From Emiliania huxleyi CCMP1516 (taxonomy: Eukaryota; Haptophyta; Isochrysidales; Noelaerhabdaceae): a stretch of 64,000 bases of DNA. Where the stretch lies: positions 371,936-435,935 of the forward strand of contig NW_005196528.1 of the NCBI RefSeq assembly GCF_000372725.1. Reading direction: 5' to 3'. This document shows positions 10,684 to 20,281 of the stretch, piece after piece. Every line of letters starts with the position of its first letter. Positions within the stretch are counted from its first letter, which is position 1. Under the pieces are notes generated by a model. It made no database searches. It had not been told where the DNA came from and saw nothing but the letters and a program-made list of their open reading frames with translations. The translations under genes were made by a program, and so were the position numbers.

Positions 10684-11610
10684 CTAACCATCTGACCACT
10701 CATCGACGGGGCTTGGCGAGCGGCCGCGCTGCGGGGCAGGGCTGGTGAGAATGGGCTCTGGCCACTCGCCCGTGCGGTTGTAACCCCGCATCTGTCGGAC
10801 AGAGGCCTCGACCGCCCCTCGCGGCAAGCTCTCGAGCATCTCGAGCAGCTCGCCCGCCGCCATCGCCGCCTCGAACTGCTCCCTCATGCCGAGCGCGCCG
10901 CATACCCTGCGGACCGCCTCCTGCTGCACCTCGTCCGGCGTATCGGTTTCATAGCCGGACGAGTCAGCGGAGGCGGCCCGCTTGGCGGGCGGAGAGTCGG
11001 GCGACGGCGAGCGCGACTGGCGCGAGGGCCCGCTGCCGCGCGCGGACAGCGCGTTCTTGTCAACGAGACGGGGTCCAGCATCGGCACGGCCCCTGGCACC
11101 GCGGCCCTTGCCGCGCTGCTGCTGCCCACGCTTCCTGCCCGGGTTAGGGACAGTGAAGGAGCAGCCGCGCACTCCGCCGCCGCTGGGCGGCGGCGGCACG
11201 CGCGCGGCGGCGGCCGGGCCCGCAGTCACGGCGGGCTGGCCACCCGCGGTGGCACCCTGCGGCTGCGATGCGGCTGCGGCGGCGTACGTCTTGGGCGCCG
11301 GCTCCGCGGCTGGCGGCGCGGCGGCAGGGGCGGGCGGCGCCGCAGGGCTCGCGCTCGCAGGCGGCTCCGTGGCCTGCGCCTGCCGCTCGTGGCGCACGGC
11401 GCGCTCGAGCTGCGAGTGCGGGTGCAGCTGTACGATGACGTCGCCGCTCTGCGTCGCGGTGAAGGAGACCGAGTACGGCGCTTCGCCGTCGTTCTTCTTC
11501 TCCGCGTAGACGAGCGCGTAGTCGCACACCTGTCGTTGGTGGTCAGTGAAGATGGTCTCTGTGCAGCGCTCGGCGGAGCCGACGCGAGAGAAGTGCCGCC
11601 TGAACGCCAT
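10684..11610 (-). CDS. Low-complexity Ala/Pro/Ser-rich protein, unknown function
   Basis: An uninterrupted frame of 308 codons from ATG at 11610 (MAFRRHFSRVGSAERC). The first 75 residues look folded (TIFTDHQRQVCDYALVYAEK, then APYSVSFTATQSGDVIVQLH). The middle is Ala/Pro-rich with KTYAAAAASQPQ. Then comes a basic Gly/Arg stretch (RKRGQQQRGKGRGARGRAD), an SR-like run (RQSRSPSPDSPPAKR) and a helical C-terminal region (MREQFEAAMAAGELLEMLES). This layout fits an RNA-binding or retroelement ORF1-type protein, but no domain is recognisable. It sits between two direct copies of the ttgggacctgtgtaa element (about 10436 and 11626), which supports a mobile origin. Confidence 0.5.
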   Translation of the reverse strand: MAFRRHFSRVGSAERCTETIFTDHQRQVCDYALVYAEKKNDGEAPYSVSFTATQSGDVIVQLHPHSQLERAVRHERQAQATEPPASASPAAPPAPAAAPPAAEPAPKTYAAAAASQPQGATAGGQPAVTAGPAAAARVPPPPSGGGVRGCSFTVPNPGRKRGQQQRGKGRGARGRADAGPRLVDKNALSARGSGPSRQSRSPSPDSPPAKRAASADSSGYETDTPDEVQQEAVRRVCGALGMREQFEAAMAAGELLEMLESLPRGAVEASVRQMRGYNRTGEWPEPILTSPAPQRGRSPSPVDEWSDG

Positions 11611-11624
11611 GCGTTCAGGCGCTG

Positions 11625-11715
11625 TTGGGACCTGTGTAAAGAAAGAAAGAAAACAGACAACCCAAGGGAGGGATGGGAGGACGGCACGCCGCCACCACAC
11701 AGGGATTTTAAGGAG
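11625..11715 (-). mobile_element. GAAA-tailed repeat element, introner-like
   Basis: On the minus strand this reads ctccttaaaatccctgtgtgg, then a GC-rich body, then cccttgggttgtctg, a (CTTT)n tract and acacag followed by GTCCCAAC. The same body recurs at 15543-15620 on the plus strand. A pyrimidine tract ending in acacag just ahead of an ATG-containing exon gives it the shape of an intron 3' end. It lies directly upstream of the start of the 10684-11610 ORF. Confidence 0.55.
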
Positions 11716-12097
11716 AGGTGTGTGGTGCGTGTGTGCATGCGTGTGGGCGGCATTGAATTCTTTTCAACACGCAGCAGCGCCGCCCGCGCCGCTGCGAGAA
11801 TGTGCCCAGCGCCACCCACTCCCCACACAGCACCATACCCACTCTACACACCACCACTGCGTCCAAACAGCACGCGACAGCAGTCTGAGTCTCTCAGCGC
11901 ACGGCCCTTCGGGCGGCGGCTGTGCTGTTCGCGGTGTGCGCTTGTGCAGCCTGCGCTTGTCGCTGTGCCAGTCTGCCGCAGCCGCCGACCCGTCGGTCCG
12001 TGCGGTGCTAGCCCAATCCGCGGCCGCCGCCAGAGTGCAGAGAGCCGACCGCCAGACACCTGCGACGTCTCCCCACGCCACCTCCGCTGCGGCTCAG

Positions 12098-12791
12098 GGC
12101 GCGCTGGCACGCCGAAGTCAACCTGAAGCGGCCCAAGGAGTACTGGGACTACGAGTCGCTGCAGGTGCAGTGGGGCGAGCAGGACGACTACCAGGTCGTG
12201 TGCAAGGTTGGACGCGGAAAGTACTCCGAGGTGTTTGAGGGGATTCGGGTGAGCGACGGCAGCAAAGTGATCATCAAAATCCTCAAGCCGGTCAAGAAGA
12301 AGAAGATCAAGCGCGAGATCAAGATTCTGATGAACCTCGCCGGCGGGACCAACATCATCCAGCTGCTCGACATCGTGCGGGATCCGCAGTCCAAGACGCC
12401 GTCGCTCATCTTTGAGCACGTCAACAACACGGACTTCAAGGTCCTCTACCCCACGCTCACCGACTTTGACGTCCGCTTCTACATCTTCGAGCTGCTCAAG
12501 GCGCGTGCGCCGCCTGCCGCCGCTCCTGCCGCGCGCCGGAGGGTGGAGGAGCCCGCGCGGCCGCGCCCGTGCGGGCACTTTGCCGTGCCCATGCACACAC
12601 GCAGCGTCCCGCACACACGCAGCGTCCCGCACACACGCAGCGTCCCGCACACACGCAGCGTCCCGCACACACGCAGCGTCCCGCACACGAGGCGTCTCGC
12701 ACGTGCTGAGCTCTGCCTCCTCCTGCGGCGGCAGGCGCTGGAGCATTCCCACTCGAACGGGATCATGCACCGGGACGTCAAGCCGCACAAC
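12098..12791 (+). pseudogene. CSNK2A: Casein kinase II alpha subunit, N-lobe and HRD loop only (truncated)
   Basis: CK2-alpha is a constitutively active Ser/Thr kinase. Exon 12098-12500 (after an acceptor, ggctcag) reads [20 protein letters not shown], then the glycine loop [12 protein letters not shown], the VAIK-equivalent [20 protein letters not shown] and [14 protein letters not shown]. Exon 12735-12791 gives [19 protein letters not shown], so the intron 12501-12734 has a GC donor. A GT follows at 12792, but the next expected exon (the DWG loop, then the activation segment and C-lobe) is not found before the convergent NAC-beta gene or anywhere else I looked. The upstream exon with the initiator is also missing. 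Identity is certain. As it stands it cannot make a kinase: it is a gene fragment, or a gene split by assembly. Confidence 0.85.
12592..12690 (+). repeat. 18-bp minisatellite in CK2-alpha intron
   Basis: Five copies of gcacacacgcagcgtccc followed by a degenerate sixth. The GC-AG intron 12501-12734 contains the whole array. Confidence 0.92.
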
Positions 12792-13434
12792 GTGCGCCGC
12801 CCAGAGCACCGCCCAGAGCGCTGCCCCCGGGGTGGGGTGGGGGGGGGGGCTTCCGCCGGGCCGCGCGATGCACCGAAGAGATGTCTCCTCGCCATCCACA
12901 GCTAGGACAACGAGGGCGGGGGAAACAGGGGGGGGGGGGGGGGGGCATCTCCCTGGCACTCGATCCGGCCCAGTCGGCAGCGCGGCGCCCGCGAATGCGG
13001 GGCGCGAGGACCTGGGCTAGCCGGATGTTGCCACTCCTACCCTGTTTCTGTTTACGCATAAAGTACGCGTGTATGCTTTCGGGGCCGTCGGTGTACGAGT
13101 ACCACGCATGCTCGGAGAATAAACACAGGGACACGGCTCGCACCTCGCGCAGCGCCACCGCCAGCCGCTGCAGGCCACACAATGCCGCTGCAGCTCCCGC
13201 GCGGCTCTCCCCCCCGGCGCTGGCTTTTGCTGGCCACGTGGCCATCGCCCGGGCCCGCCCCGCCCCCTCTCTCACCGGCGGGTCATGTATGGACTGGCGG
13301 CAGGAGCGGGGGCGGGGCGGGGGCCCGCCGTCCCGGTCCCGGCACGCTGTGTAGTAGCAGGCGACAGACAACAGAAAGGGGGGAGAAGAGACGGTAGGGG
13401 GGGCGCAAGGCCGTGGCGAGGACTGCTCGCAGAC
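12792..13434. other. Non-coding stretch between CK2-alpha fragment and NAC-beta
   Basis: Contains a G run of about 20 at 12929-12946 and no exon-like sequence. The expected continuation of the kinase is absent. Confidence 0.6.
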
Positions 13435-14332
13435 TCACTTGGCCGCCGTCTCTTCGAAGTTGTCGACCAGGTCGGGCACGTCCTCGTCGTCCTCCGCGTC
13501 GCCAGTCGGAATCTGGCCGGGGCCGCCCGCCTGGTACGACTCGGCGATCTTCTTGAGGTTGGCGAGGTTGTCGGGGCCGAGCTGGTTGATGATGCCGGGC
13601 AGCAGCTCCTGCAGCTTCTTCGTCTCCGCCTGCCCGCTCACCACGTAGGTGTTCGCCGCGATCGACGCCTGCACCTTTGGGTTGTTGAAGTGGACGACCG
13701 TGCCGTTGTCCTTGAACAGGTTCACCTGCGGAGCGGGCGGGGTGGGGGTGGGGCGGGCGGCGCGACGGGAGCGGCGCGACGGGAGGCGCGCGGCGAGTGT
13801 GGCCGGTGCGAGCCGGGCCGGCGGTGCTTCGTCCGGCCGTGGCGCATCGTGGCGCGCGGGGTACAGGGCGAGAGGGTGCAGGCACGCGAGAGGCCGCCGG
13901 CCCGCGGCATCTGGCCAAGGAGCGCCCGCGGGGACGAAGGGGCTCTTGCCGCGCCCTCGACTCCGGTGGGCGGGCGGCGGCGCAGTCGGGGGGCACAGCC
14001 ACCCCTCCCCCTCTACCCCGGCTGGGCGGACTGTGGAGGATGCGTAACTGCACTCGAAGCTGGCAAGGCATTGGAGGAAGAGCCGGCGGATTTTGACACG
14101 GACGCGGGCACGCGAGCGGCAGCGCGCTAGATTGTGCGCGGTAGGTGCACTGCGCGTAGCGCGCCTCCTCAATCGCGGGGATGTTGTTGACGCCCAGCCG
14201 CTTGAGCGTGTTCTGCAACCTCTTGTCGTCCGTCGTGGTCGTCTTGTGCACCGCCTTCTTCTTTCTCCGCACGGAGCCCTTGCCGCCAGTGCGCACCTGC
14301 GCCGCCATCTTCGCGAGCTTCTCGGGATTCAT
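13435..14332 (-). CDS. BTF3: Nascent polypeptide-associated complex subunit beta (BTF3)
   Basis: The beta subunit of the ribosome-bound NAC chaperone, 152 residues, normal for the family. Exon 1 is 14332-14165 ([20 protein letters not shown], the ribosome-binding basic motif RRKKKAVHK, then [16 protein letters not shown]). Exon 2 is 13725-13435 ([20 protein letters not shown], the NAC domain, and an acidic C-terminus [17 protein letters not shown]). The IEE|VNLFKD join is fixed by strong conservation and forces a GC donor at 14164-14163. Reading on to the first possible GT would put a stop at the join. The 439-bp intron is otherwise featureless. Upstream of the ATG lies a triple CACTTGGAG motif. 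Confidence 0.95.
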
Positions 14333-14644
14333 GGCGCTCCCGCGGAAAAGCAGCTCCACGAGCCCGCAGCGCTGCTAAAAAATTACACGCGCGCACCCGT
14401 CCAAGTGCTCCAAGTGCTCCAAGTGCTCACCCTTAGCATGAAATCCCTGCGTGCTGGCGGCCTGATCGTCCTTCCAAAATCCTGCTCGTGCAGGTGGGGA
14501 CCCTGTCCTCCTCCCCTATCCCTCGTTTCGGTTCTGTCTTCCTTCTTTCTTTTTTGCTGGCGGCCAAGGGTGGGTGAGAGAGAGAGAGATTGGTTTTGTG
14601 TTTTGTGGGTGACGGCTAGCGCATCACACCCCTCAACACAACTG
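14333..14644. other. NAC-beta upstream region
   Basis: Holds the CACTTGGAG motif (14398-14426), a pyrimidine-rich ccttctttcttttttgctgg stretch also seen at 15600-15623, and a GA repeat. No coding signal. Confidence 0.5.
14398..14426 (-). promoter_or_regulatory. Triple CACTTGGAG motif upstream of NAC-beta
   Basis: Read toward the gene, the sequence has three tandem AGCACTTGG units 66-94 bp before the ATG at 14332. The same motif in the same gene-relative orientation occurs upstream of the acyltransferase (42839-42863) and the ankyrin gene (53997-54022). A promoter or 5' UTR role is inferred. Confidence 0.45.
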
Positions 14645-14691
14645 ACGTGTGAGTGTTAGAGTTGTTTGGTATTGCTAAAAATCTCTCTCTC
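14645..14691 (+). mobile_element. Dispersed element end (TTTGGTATTGCTAAAAATCTC family), copy 2
   Basis: Exact inverse of 2209-2255. It is followed by a ctctccttaaaatccc segment that also follows the family elsewhere (11690-11715 minus, 15470-15485). It ends about 70 bp before the repeated ORF at 14761. Confidence 0.6.
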
Positions 14692-14760
14692 ACCCCTCTC
14701 CTTAAAATCCCAAAACAAAGGCCCACCACCGGCGGCCCCACGACGGCGTCCTCGCCGCCT

Positions 14761-15347
14761 GGGCGGACGCGATGCGCGCCCCGGCCAACGCGCCGGTCGT
14801 GCACGGCGACAAGGAGAAACCAGAGCTCACCCGGCAGTACAACGAGGGGTACAAGACTGACCTCGCAGAACCCCACGCGGGACCGGGAGGATGCGATGAA
14901 GTAAATGAAATCAAGCTCTGGACGCCCCTCCTCAAGACCTCCTCGACGGGCGTTGGCAACGCCTCGAGTGGCGGCACGCCCGCCTCCGTCGGCCACTCCT
15001 ACGCCTTCGGCAACACCGAAGAGAAGGCCCGCCGCCTAAACATGGGCTGCAAGGCGCGCGGGCAGCCCAGCCAACCCTTCTCCCACAAGACCGGCCACGG
15101 CTACATCAAGGCGCATCGCGGTTTCTACCACGACGCGATCTTTGTCAAGCGCAACAACTTCAACCTGCTGCTCCACGAGACGTTCGGCGGCGGCTTCTCG
15201 CCCACCGCCGTTCTCAAGCTGCGCCGCCTCGCGCGCAAAGTCGCGCGCGGCAGCGTTGACCGCACGGCCTACTCGCCCAAGTACTCGCTCTCTTTTATGT
15301 CCCACCATGCAGAGCGCATCTCTCTCTCTCTGTTGTGCGAGGCGTGA
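14761..15347 (+). CDS. Repeat-family ORF, probable transposon-derived protein
   Basis: A continuous frame from at least GVLAAWADAMRAPANAP through EKPELTRQYNEGYKTDLAEP and QPFSHKTGHGYIKAHRGFYH to a stop at 15345-15347. No known domain is recognised. The 3' third (15206-15355) recurs almost perfectly in inverted orientation at 63493-63653, so it is multicopy in this genome. Dispersed element ends flank it on both sides. The start codon is uncertain (ATG at 14772 is the first in frame). The final codons (HHAERISLSLLCEA) run into simple CT repeats and may be fortuitous. Confidence 0.4.
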
Positions 15348-15425
15348 ACCGCGCCATTCGCTCTCACCTGGCAACCCTGTCTGCACGTCTCGCGCGCGCG
15401 TGAACAGGGCTCCAGGCCCCAAATT

Positions 15426-15535
15426 ACGTGTGAGTGTTAGAGTGTTGTTTGGTATTGCTAAAAATATCTCTCTCTAAAATCCCTGTGTGGAGAGAGAGAG
15501 ATTTTTAGCAATACCAAACAACTCTAACACTCTTC
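15426..15535. mobile_element. Near-perfect inverted repeat, about 110 bp
   Basis: 15426-15475 (gtgtgagtgttagagtgttg through the CT repeat) is mirrored by 15493-15535 (GA repeat, tttttagcaataccaaacaa, ctctaacactc) around a short centre (aaaatccctgtgtgg). It has the structure of a palindromic MITE or two element ends back to back. Confidence 0.75.
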
Positions 15536-16028
15536 TTTTGGTTTGCTGTGTGGTGGCGGCGTGTGCCGTCCTCCCATCCCTCCCTTGGGTTGTCCGTGTT
15601 CTTTCTTTCTTTTTTGCTGGCGGCGTGTGCACTGGTATTGCTAAAAATCTCTCTCTCACGGCCCCAACATGACAGAACACACACGAGGACACGTTTCGAA
15701 GAAGGGCGAACCAGGACGGACATCCGAGTGGAGGGGAAGGCGGCCAGGACGCTCTACCCGTCGGAGGGAAGAAACCGGCGCAAGACACACGTGGGGAGAC
15801 CGTGCGGATGGGTCCTGAAGCGGTCTATTAGCTCCGAGTACCAGTATAGAGGGGGCGTTCCGCCGCTAGGGCCTAGGGGACACCCAAAGCTCTCAGAACG
15901 AAGAACCAACCTTCTCCTATGGCGCTGCGTTCACACTCAGCGGTTAACTGAAGAAAGGAAGGAGGCCTCCCTCGGGTTGTTTGTTTGTTTTCTTTCCTGA
16001 GCCCTGACCTCAATCAGCTCGTTGCCGC
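15536..16028. other. Repeat-rich spacer
   Basis: 15543-15620 repeats the body of the 11625-11715 element, followed by another TGGTATTGCTAAAAATCTCT end at 15632-15658. At 15970-16005 a related cctccctcgggttgtttgtt segment abuts the methyltransferase 3' end. 15660-15950 shows no recognised feature. Confidence 0.55.
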
Positions 16029-16846
16029 TCACTTGCGGCACACGAGAGCACAAGAGATGTAGAGGCTCTCCTGCAGGTCGCGGTCGAGGGCTTTTGAGTC
16101 CGTGATGTTGCTCACCAGCTTGTCTTGAATGAGCTCGGCGCGAAAGTCGCCAGCACCGAACCCCATCAGCCAGCCACTGGTCAGCTGCGTGTTGCCAACC
16201 TTTTGCACCACGCTGACGTGGAAGCCGACAGAAGAGAGGAGCTCGGCGGCTCCCGAACATGTGTAGCGCAGAAAGTCTTCGGGCGCGCGGTGGTAGATCT
16301 CGGCGAATGGCGCTGTCCAGAAGAGTAGCCCCCCAGGCGCAAGCATGCTGTGCAGAGAGAGGGCGGCCTCGCGAGGGCGAGAGACGTGCTCGAAGACTTG
16401 GTTGCACAAGATGAGGTTGAACTTGGGCAGCGCCGGCGGGAGCTCATCGGGAGCGAAGCCTCGGCGCAAGTCGGCACGCACAATGCGCTTCTCCAGCTGG
16501 AGCCGTACCGGGCTCGCCGCTGCGAACTTGAAGCTCCAGGCGAGCTGCGCGTCACAGTTCGGCACAAGCTTGCGTACGTACATGGGGTGGTCCCATCCGA
16601 GGCAGGTTGCGCTGCGGTTCACCTGCGCGGTGCATGTGGGTACCGGTGCGCGTGCACGGCCAAGCGCCGGCACATGCAGCACTGGCGAGTGAACTCACCT
16701 TCGGCGCATGTTGCTGTATGAACGAGATGAAGCCGGCGCGGCTGAGCACGCTATTGTCAAAGGAGAGGTTGCGCCGGCCGTAGCCCCACCGTGAGAGCGG
16801 TAGCATGCCCTGCTGAAACATGTACATGTAGCCGGACAAACGTGGA
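16029..16846 (-). CDS. Class I SAM-dependent methyltransferase (type 11-like)
   Basis: Exon 2 (16622-16029) and exon 1 (16846-16699) join through a GT-AG intron (donor 16698) to give FIQQHAPKVNRSATCLG. Exon 1 is preceded by an acceptor, so at least one upstream exon is missing. The core reads VRADLRRGFAPDELPPALPK, then FNLILCNQVFEHVSRPREAA and LHSMLAPGGLLFWTAPFAE. These are motifs III and post-IV of Rossmann-fold methyltransferases of the ubiE/type 11 group. The later EDFLRYTCSGAAELLSSVGF helix also fits. The glycine-rich motif I is not obvious in the visible part and would be expected around the exon 1-2 junction. The substrate cannot be inferred. Confidence 0.7.
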
Positions 16847-16908
16847 CTGCAGGAGCGCTCTTGGGTTCCCCTTCAGCCGAGGTGGGAGGCGCTTGGCCGG
16901 ATCTTGGG

Positions 16909-17223
16909 TACGATTGTGAGCGTCGCCGCTCATAGTCCTACAAGATGTAGGATTGCGAGCGCTACTGCTCGCAATCGGAGGCATGTTGCTAGGATTGCGA
17001 GCAGTGCTGCTCGCAATCCTAGACTTTGCTCGGATTGCGAGCGCGCTGGTAGTAGTCGTAGGGCGTCACCAGTCACCTTGGGAGCGGAGCTGCTCTTAGT
17101 CCTAGAAGATGTAGGATTGCGAGCGTGGGTGCTAGCAATCGCACAGAGATGCTACGATTGCGAGGAGTGCTGCTCACAATCCTTCGACTTCTAGGATTGA
17201 GAGCGAGGCTGCTCTCAATCCTT
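16909..17223. repeat. Array of about eight 41-bp units, each an inverted repeat (hairpin)
   Basis: Units start at 16909, 16948, 16990, 17030, about 17071 (degenerate), 17112, 17153 and 17192. Each has the form TAGGATTGCGAGC, short loop, GCTCGCAATCCTA. The unit at 16990-17021 is a perfect palindrome with 15-bp arms. In the last unit both arms change together (attgagagc with gctctcaat). The array lies between the 5' side of the methyltransferase gene and the 3' end of the Nudix gene. Confidence 0.9.
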
Positions 17224-17291
17224 CCGGTCTAGAAAAGAAGGTTCACCCCAAGTGCTCCAGAGAGTTTTGACGCGACCACACAAGTGCACAC

Positions 17292-18400
17292 CTATTTGAT
17301 ATGCACGGCTCTGTCCGTCTCGCCGCAGGCGAGGCCGCGCCCGCTCTGCAGCGTCTCGACCGAATGCAGCAGCGTCGTCGATACCTGCGTCACGAGCTCG
17401 TCGCCGCTCAGCTCCGCCGCCTCCGGGAAGAGCCCCGCTACGTCGAGGAGCATCCGGTTCGCCGCGGGCTGACTCGCCGCGCCTGCGGCGGCCGCGCGCG
17501 CTCGGAGCTTCGCGACGTCGAACCAGCGCGCAGCCCCGATCTGCGCGGGGGCGGGGCGGCCGGAGGGGAAAAGCCTTCAACAAAGCACAAAGGGGGGCAG
17601 AGGGTGCGGAGGGGCGGCGGCCGTGGCGCCTCGTTCGGGTCGATGTGAGTCGCCTCGGCCTGCGCGCGGACGGCGTAGACGGAAAAGTGGTTGTTGACGC
17701 GCTCGTCGAAGGCGCGCGCATTCTGCCACCCGCCGAGGTAGAGCGGCGAGAAGTCGCTGTCGACGCGGCAGCCAACCTCCTCGCGCAGCTCGCGCCGCAG
17801 CGCCTGCAGCACGCCCTCGCTCGCATCCACAGCGCCCGTCGGCATCTTCCAGCAGCCATACTCCCACACCAGCAGGACCCGCGTCTCGTCGGGCGACAGG
17901 ACGAGCGCGCCGACGCCCTCGGTCGCCGTCGCGTACGGCGGAACCTTGTCTGGGTAGTCGGGACGGTCGGGCCAGCGGTAGTAGACAAACTCGGCCTCTG
18001 CCGCCGCCTCCGTCCGGTGGTGGTGAAAGCGGAAGCCGCAGCGGTGCAGGCAGCGCACGTGCTCCGAGGCGACGTTGCGCTCGTCCAGCGCGACGTAGAC
18101 TGCACCCGGCACCTTCCTCGCCGCTTGGTCCTCGAGCGCGTTCGAGACCAGATCCTCGAGCGCAGCTGTGCTGACCTCGGACCCGCCGACACGGATCCAC
18201 AGCGAGTGGAACGGGCCTCGCTGCAGCACGGCGCCCTCCTGAGACAGCAGCCGCCCAGTCGCGGTCGTGCCAGCCTCGAGCGCCTTTGCCGTCGGCCGCG
18301 GCGGTCCGAGCTGGCCGCGGAAGGTCGACTTGAAGTCGAGGTCGGCAAAGGCGATGGCCAGGGCGCCGGAGGCGAGCGCAGCGGCTGGGCGGCGGAGCAT
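17292..18400 (-). CDS. Nudix hydrolase, two exons
   Basis: Nudix enzymes cleave nucleoside diphosphates linked to another moiety. Exon 1 is 18400-17630, exon 2 17540-17292, together 339 residues. The Nudix box GAVDASEGVLQALRRELREE (then VGC) lies at about residues 186-208, with G, E, REL and EE in the canonical spacing. The preceding strand VLLVWEYGCWKMPTG and the following LGGWQNARAFDERVNNHFSV fit the fold. A roughly 130-residue N-terminal extension (RGPFHSLWIRVGG, HVRCLHRCGFRFHH) matches the pre-Nudix domain of plant NUDT-type proteins. The join DPNE|IGAARWFDVAKL restores the usual E-I-x-A-R-W-F motif and requires a GC donor at 17629-17628. ATG 18400 is chosen as the first codon before the conserved part. 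Confidence 0.9.
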
Positions 18401-18839
18401 ATGCGTGTATATAGCCGCCTCCGTCGAGTCCGTACGAGCGGAGGCCTGCGCAGGTCGTTTTTCTTCATACTCTGCTCCAGCATGACCGACCCGGTACTGT
18501 CGCCGTTGCACAGATGCGGCGGGTGCAACCGCGCGTGTACGCGTCCGCCGCGGCGGAGAGGCGTCGCGTGTTTGAAGTCTTGGTGCAGAGTGGCGCCCGC
18601 GGCGCGCGCGCGCCAGAGTGTTGTTGTTGCAGCTGCTAGACGGACGTGTTCATCTTAAAAACCAAAGCCCTGCGAGCGAGGTGGGTGCTGCGGGAGAGGG
18701 AACTTCTAACTCCAGCTTTGCCGCGGCTGGGCGTTTTCTTTATTCTTGATCGGCTCAGCCACGCTAAAGGCGTCACACGCTCGGTCGAGTTTGCGTTTGC
18801 CCGTGCTGCTCGCGAGCTCGGCTGATTGTACGGGCGACG
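18401..18839. other. Divergent intergenic region with a PP2A-start-like sequence
   Basis: At 18479-18495 the 17-bp cagcatgaccgacccgg is identical to the start of the PP2A gene (21019-21035), followed here by GT instead of GC. No exon continuing it was found. A TATATA is present at 18408-18413 very close to the Nudix ATG. Confidence 0.45.
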
Positions 18840-20223
18840 ATGTCGCCGATTCCGGCGACCCTCCAGGCTGCCCGCGACAAGAAGTGGATCCCCAAGGAGG
18901 CCGAACCGCGATGCCACCGCGAAAAGTATCGAGCACTGCTCGACGCCGGCTGGTCCATCCTGCACAGGAATGTCGAGAGCGACTGCCGCGTCGGCTACTA
19001 CGCGCCAAGCGGTGTCGGCTTCGACTCCGTGCCCAAGGCGTGGGCAGCGCACGAGGCTGGCAAGACGGACCAGGGCAGCATCCGCGAGTACGTGTCGATG
19101 GCGGGCCCGTCCGGACGGCAGAGAACGGGGACCTCTTCGAGAAGAAGGGGGTCAAGGAGCGCTCGTCACGGGCGGGCAAGCGGCCGTCAGAGGCGGGCAA
19201 GTGCAATGCCTCAAACCAGCGCAAGTCGGCGGCGGTGGCCGCCGCGCGAGGCAAGGGCGAGACGGAGGACGGCCTCTCGCAGCAGGAGCGAGAGGAGATG
19301 GCGCAGCAGGTTGCGGCCGAGATCAACGCCGTCGCGATCGCCGCGCTCGCTCGCGGCGAGAGCACCTCCTGCTACGTCGCCGTCGGCGGCTACCGCCGCA
19401 TGGTGACCAACCTGCAGGAGGCCGAAAAAAGGGGTGGAAGTGCCTCGGCGAATGTGAGGTTCTCGCCTCCCTGCTCCGCTCCACCCCGGTCGCTTTCGTC
19501 CTCGATGAGAAGGGCCACGCGCAGCGCTTCTGCGCCGCAAGCCTGCGGAAGCACCTGAAGGCGGGCAACATCGAGGTCTTCGTGAGCGAGGAGTGCATGC
19601 ATGCCGCGTCGACCGCCAAGCGGTCGGAGGTGCTCTCCCACACGGAGCTGATGCAGGAGTACCCGTACCCGCGCACCCTCATGTCGGGCATCTCCATGGG
19701 CGGGCCGTCGCAAGGCCAGGCCTGCGGCCACGCGCTCGGCGTGCTGACGCTGCACGGCGTGGGCGAGCACTTCGTCGCCCCGCAGGTCGACAAGCGCGTG
19801 CGAGAGTTCCTAGCCAGCCCGGCGTACCGCGCGCGGAAGGACGAGCTGGGCAGCACCTGGCAGGAGCACGCGCAGAGCAAGGCGTCGTCGTCGTCCGCGC
19901 CGCTCGTGCCGTGGTCGCGCGCCTTCAAGTGCGAGCTCGAGAACCCTCAGCGGAAGGGGCACTGGCACAACAAGTACTGGACCGCCTCCTTCGAGCCGGA
20001 GAACGCCGTGCTCGTCTTCACGTGGGGCCCGATGGGCGAGTCGCACACGAACGTCCTCCGCCTCCAGTTCGGAGAGCAGCACGCCGCGCTCGCGAGCGAG
20101 CTCGGCACCCGGCGGTGCACGAGCAAGCTGGCTGGCAGCCGGAGCCGCAAGACAGGCAAGCTCACCAAGGCGCCGTACACCGAGCTCGCGCCCGACGAGG
20201 TGCTCGGCGGCGTCGGCGGCGTC

Positions 20224-20281
<58 letters not shown>

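Noticed and set aside
2209..14691. A 12.4-kb transposon bounded by perfect inverted repeats
   Set aside because: Same sequence occurs at least three more times nearby, and the interval holds ordinary housekeeping genes; independent small elements are simpler. Kept only as an alternative in the finding.
16909..17223. CRISPR array
   Set aside because: Regular 41-bp spacing, but there are no unique spacers: the whole unit is repeated and palindromic, no cas genes, and the context is eukaryotic.
19097..19127. Intron explaining the first frame change in the WGR-like gene
   Set aside because: Candidates are 21-30 bp long, too short for spliceosomal introns; an indel is more likely.
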